Below, in pieces: positions 13,594-14,507 of a DNA stretch of 14,507 bases (position 1 is its first letter; each line of letters opens with the position of its first letter). The notes below the pieces were generated by a model. It was not told the DNA's origin and made no database searches. It saw only the letters and a program-made list of their open reading frames with translations. This DNA comes from JBMNQI01 sp050944055 (GTDB lineage: Bacteria > Bacillota > Clostridia > Oscillospirales > Oscillospiraceae), in NCBI GenBank assembly GCA_050944055.1, contig JBMNQI010000056.1, forward strand, positions 1-14,507. The letters are read 5' to 3'. Both the position numbers and the translations under genes were made by a program.

Positions 13594-14271
13594 ATGTTTG
13601 AGGGATTCACCGAAAAAACTATTGATTTTCTATGGAGCATTCGCTTCAATAACGAGAGGAGCTGGTTCCGGGCGCACAGGGAGGAGTACGGAAACCTTCT
13701 TGAAAGGCCGATGCGGGAACTGGCAAGAGAGGTTTACTCCGCCGTTAACGAGGCGCACGCGGATCTGGAGCTGGAGCTGCATATATCCCGCATATACAGG
13801 GACGCGCGCAGGCTGCACGGCAGGGGCCCATACAAGGACCATCTCTGGTTCTCCCTGCGCAGGCAGAGCGAATTGTGGACGGATAAGCCCGTATTCTGGT
13901 TTGAGATAGCGCCGGAAGCCTGGTCTTACGGTATGGGATACTACAGCGCGAGGGCGCTGACCATGGCAAAGCTCCGCGCCCGCATTGACAAAAGCCCGGC
14001 GGCCTTAAAAGAGCTTGCCGAAAGGCTGGACGGGCAGGCCGAGTTTATTCTGGAGGGCAATGAGTATTCAAGGCCGAAATGCAACCCGGAAATGCCGCTT
14101 GCCGAATGGTATAATAAAAAGAACTTCTCAATAATTCACGAGGAGGAGGTCGGGAAAGCCCTGTTTGCGCATGATTTGGCGCGCCGCCTGATAAGCGGTT
14201 TTGAGTTTCTTATACCGTTTTACAGATATTTTATAATGCTTGACGGCGATCCTGATCCCCGTCCGCAGTAA
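13594..14271 (+). CDS. DUF2461 family protein
   Basis: A 225-residue soluble protein matching the DUF2461 (TIGR02453) pattern. It opens with FEGFTEKTIDFLWSIRFNNERSWFRAHREEY (described in parts: FEGF, NNERSWF, HREEY), the usual family N-terminus. The middle contains HISRIYRDARRLHGRGPYKDH and WFEIAPEAWSYGMGYYSAR, corresponding to the conserved R-I-RD-R-PYK and ggGxy segments. The length is normal. The biochemical function of the family is unknown. The ATG at 13594 has only a weak GGGG site. The preceding leader contains a 22-bp palindrome. It is a single gene, convergent with the CAP-like gene at the right edge. Confidence 0.88.
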   Translation: MFEGFTEKTIDFLWSIRFNNERSWFRAHREEYGNLLERPMRELAREVYSAVNEAHADLELELHISRIYRDARRLHGRGPYKDHLWFSLRRQSELWTDKPVFWFEIAPEAWSYGMGYYSARALTMAKLRARIDKSPAALKELAERLDGQAEFILEGNEYSRPKCNPEMPLAEWYNKKNFSIIHEEEVGKALFAHDLARRLISGFEFLIPFYRYFIMLDGDPDPRPQ

Positions 14272-14361
14272 AACGGCAGAACGGGAATCCGGCGGGGAAA
14301 GGCGCGTTGCCTGTTTAGTCTCCGGCTTTAGTTCTGTCATATTTCATCGCAATTAAGCAGC

Positions 14362-14394
14362 GGCGGCGGCTGGCTATCTATGCCGGCCGCCGCC
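14362..14394. terminator. Strong GC hairpin between convergent genes
   Basis: A 13-bp stem (14362-14374 with 14382-14394, one T-G wobble) with loop TATCTAT. It lies between the DUF2461 stop and the CAP-like gene's stop. Neither side has a long T-run, so it may slow or protect transcripts rather than act as a classical terminator. Confidence 0.45.
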
Positions 14395-14438
14395 TATAGG
14401 CTTGTTCATTATTGGCAGCCCGTTCGTCTTTTATCTTT

Positions 14439-14507
14439 TTAGCCGATAAACTCCTGCGACCAGTAATTGCCCTCCGCGACATACCCGCAACCTATCTTGA
14501 TAAATGA
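14439..14507 (-). CDS. C-terminal end of a probable CAP/SCP-domain protein (partial)
   Basis: Only the last 22 codons and the TAA (14439-14441) are inside the window. They read FIKIGCGYVAEGNYWSQEFIG after a partial first codon region. The pattern (V/I)G(C/V)GY...YW-Q-F at the very end matches the last strands of bacterial CAP (SCP/PR-1-like) extracellular domains, where it closes the fold. No start, signal peptide or catalytic His/Glu can be seen. The reading frame is open to the window edge. Family assignment rests on this short motif alone. Confidence 0.55.
   Translation of the reverse strand, partial: SFIKIGCGYVAEGNYWSQEFIG

Noticed and set aside
1..14507. Search for CRISPR arrays, tRNA or rRNA genes, insertion sequences and prophage integration sites
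   Set aside because: No regularly spaced direct repeats, cloverleaf-like sequence, transposase or integrase was seen. The ImmR/ImmA-like pair alone is not evidence of an integrated element.

Overview
The window looks like a chromosomal segment of a moderately GC-rich member of the Bacillota, most likely class Clostridia. I infer this from the gene families present: a DUF6512-like membrane protein, an ImmR/ImmA-type regulator pair, a BmrC/BmrD-like asymmetric ABC exporter and a K+-dependent membrane pyrophosphatase. Purine-rich Shine-Dalgarno sites and TTGACA/TATAAT-type promoters fit the same group. ATA (Ile) and AGG (Arg) codons are common throughout, and TTG and GTG starts are used. I cannot assign a genus.

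Region 1 (1-3268) is the most interesting part and reads as a DNA-damage module. A Y-family translesion polymerase runs leftward off the window edge. Diverging from it is an operon of XRE-family repressor, ImmA/IrrE metallopeptidase, a 99-residue unknown protein, an SRAP (YedK/HMCES-type) abasic-site protein, and then a decayed tail of a metallophosphoesterase. The operon ends at a strong terminator. The 135-bp divergent spacer holds two near-consensus promoters that face each other, plus three CGAAC-based operator-like sites about 33-35 bp apart. One of these has perfect CGAAC-N4-GTTCG arms, like the Gram-positive LexA/DinR box, and lies exactly between the -35 and -10 of the polymerase promoter. 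The arrangement resembles Deinococcus DdrO/IrrE and ICEBs1 ImmR/ImmA: a repressor next to the peptidase that may remove it, here joined to lesion bypass and abasic-site protection genes.

Region 2 (3319-5412) has a MATE efflux transporter on the minus strand and, divergent from it, a small DUF6512-like membrane protein. Region 3 (5414-10226) is a minus-strand operon of a MarR regulator and the two halves of a heterodimeric ABC exporter. Overlapping reading frames link its genes, a clear promoter and palindromic operator precede it, and a hairpin followed by a terminator closes it.

Region 4 (10381-11152) is a secreted L,D-transpeptidase with a C-terminal peptidoglycan-binding domain. Region 5 (11165-13330) is a membrane-bound ion-translocating pyrophosphatase on the minus strand, sharing a bidirectional terminator with the transpeptidase. 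After an AT-rich divergent spacer of about 335 bp comes a DUF2461 protein on the plus strand (13594-14271). The window ends inside the C-terminus of a minus-strand gene that looks like a CAP/SCP-domain protein.
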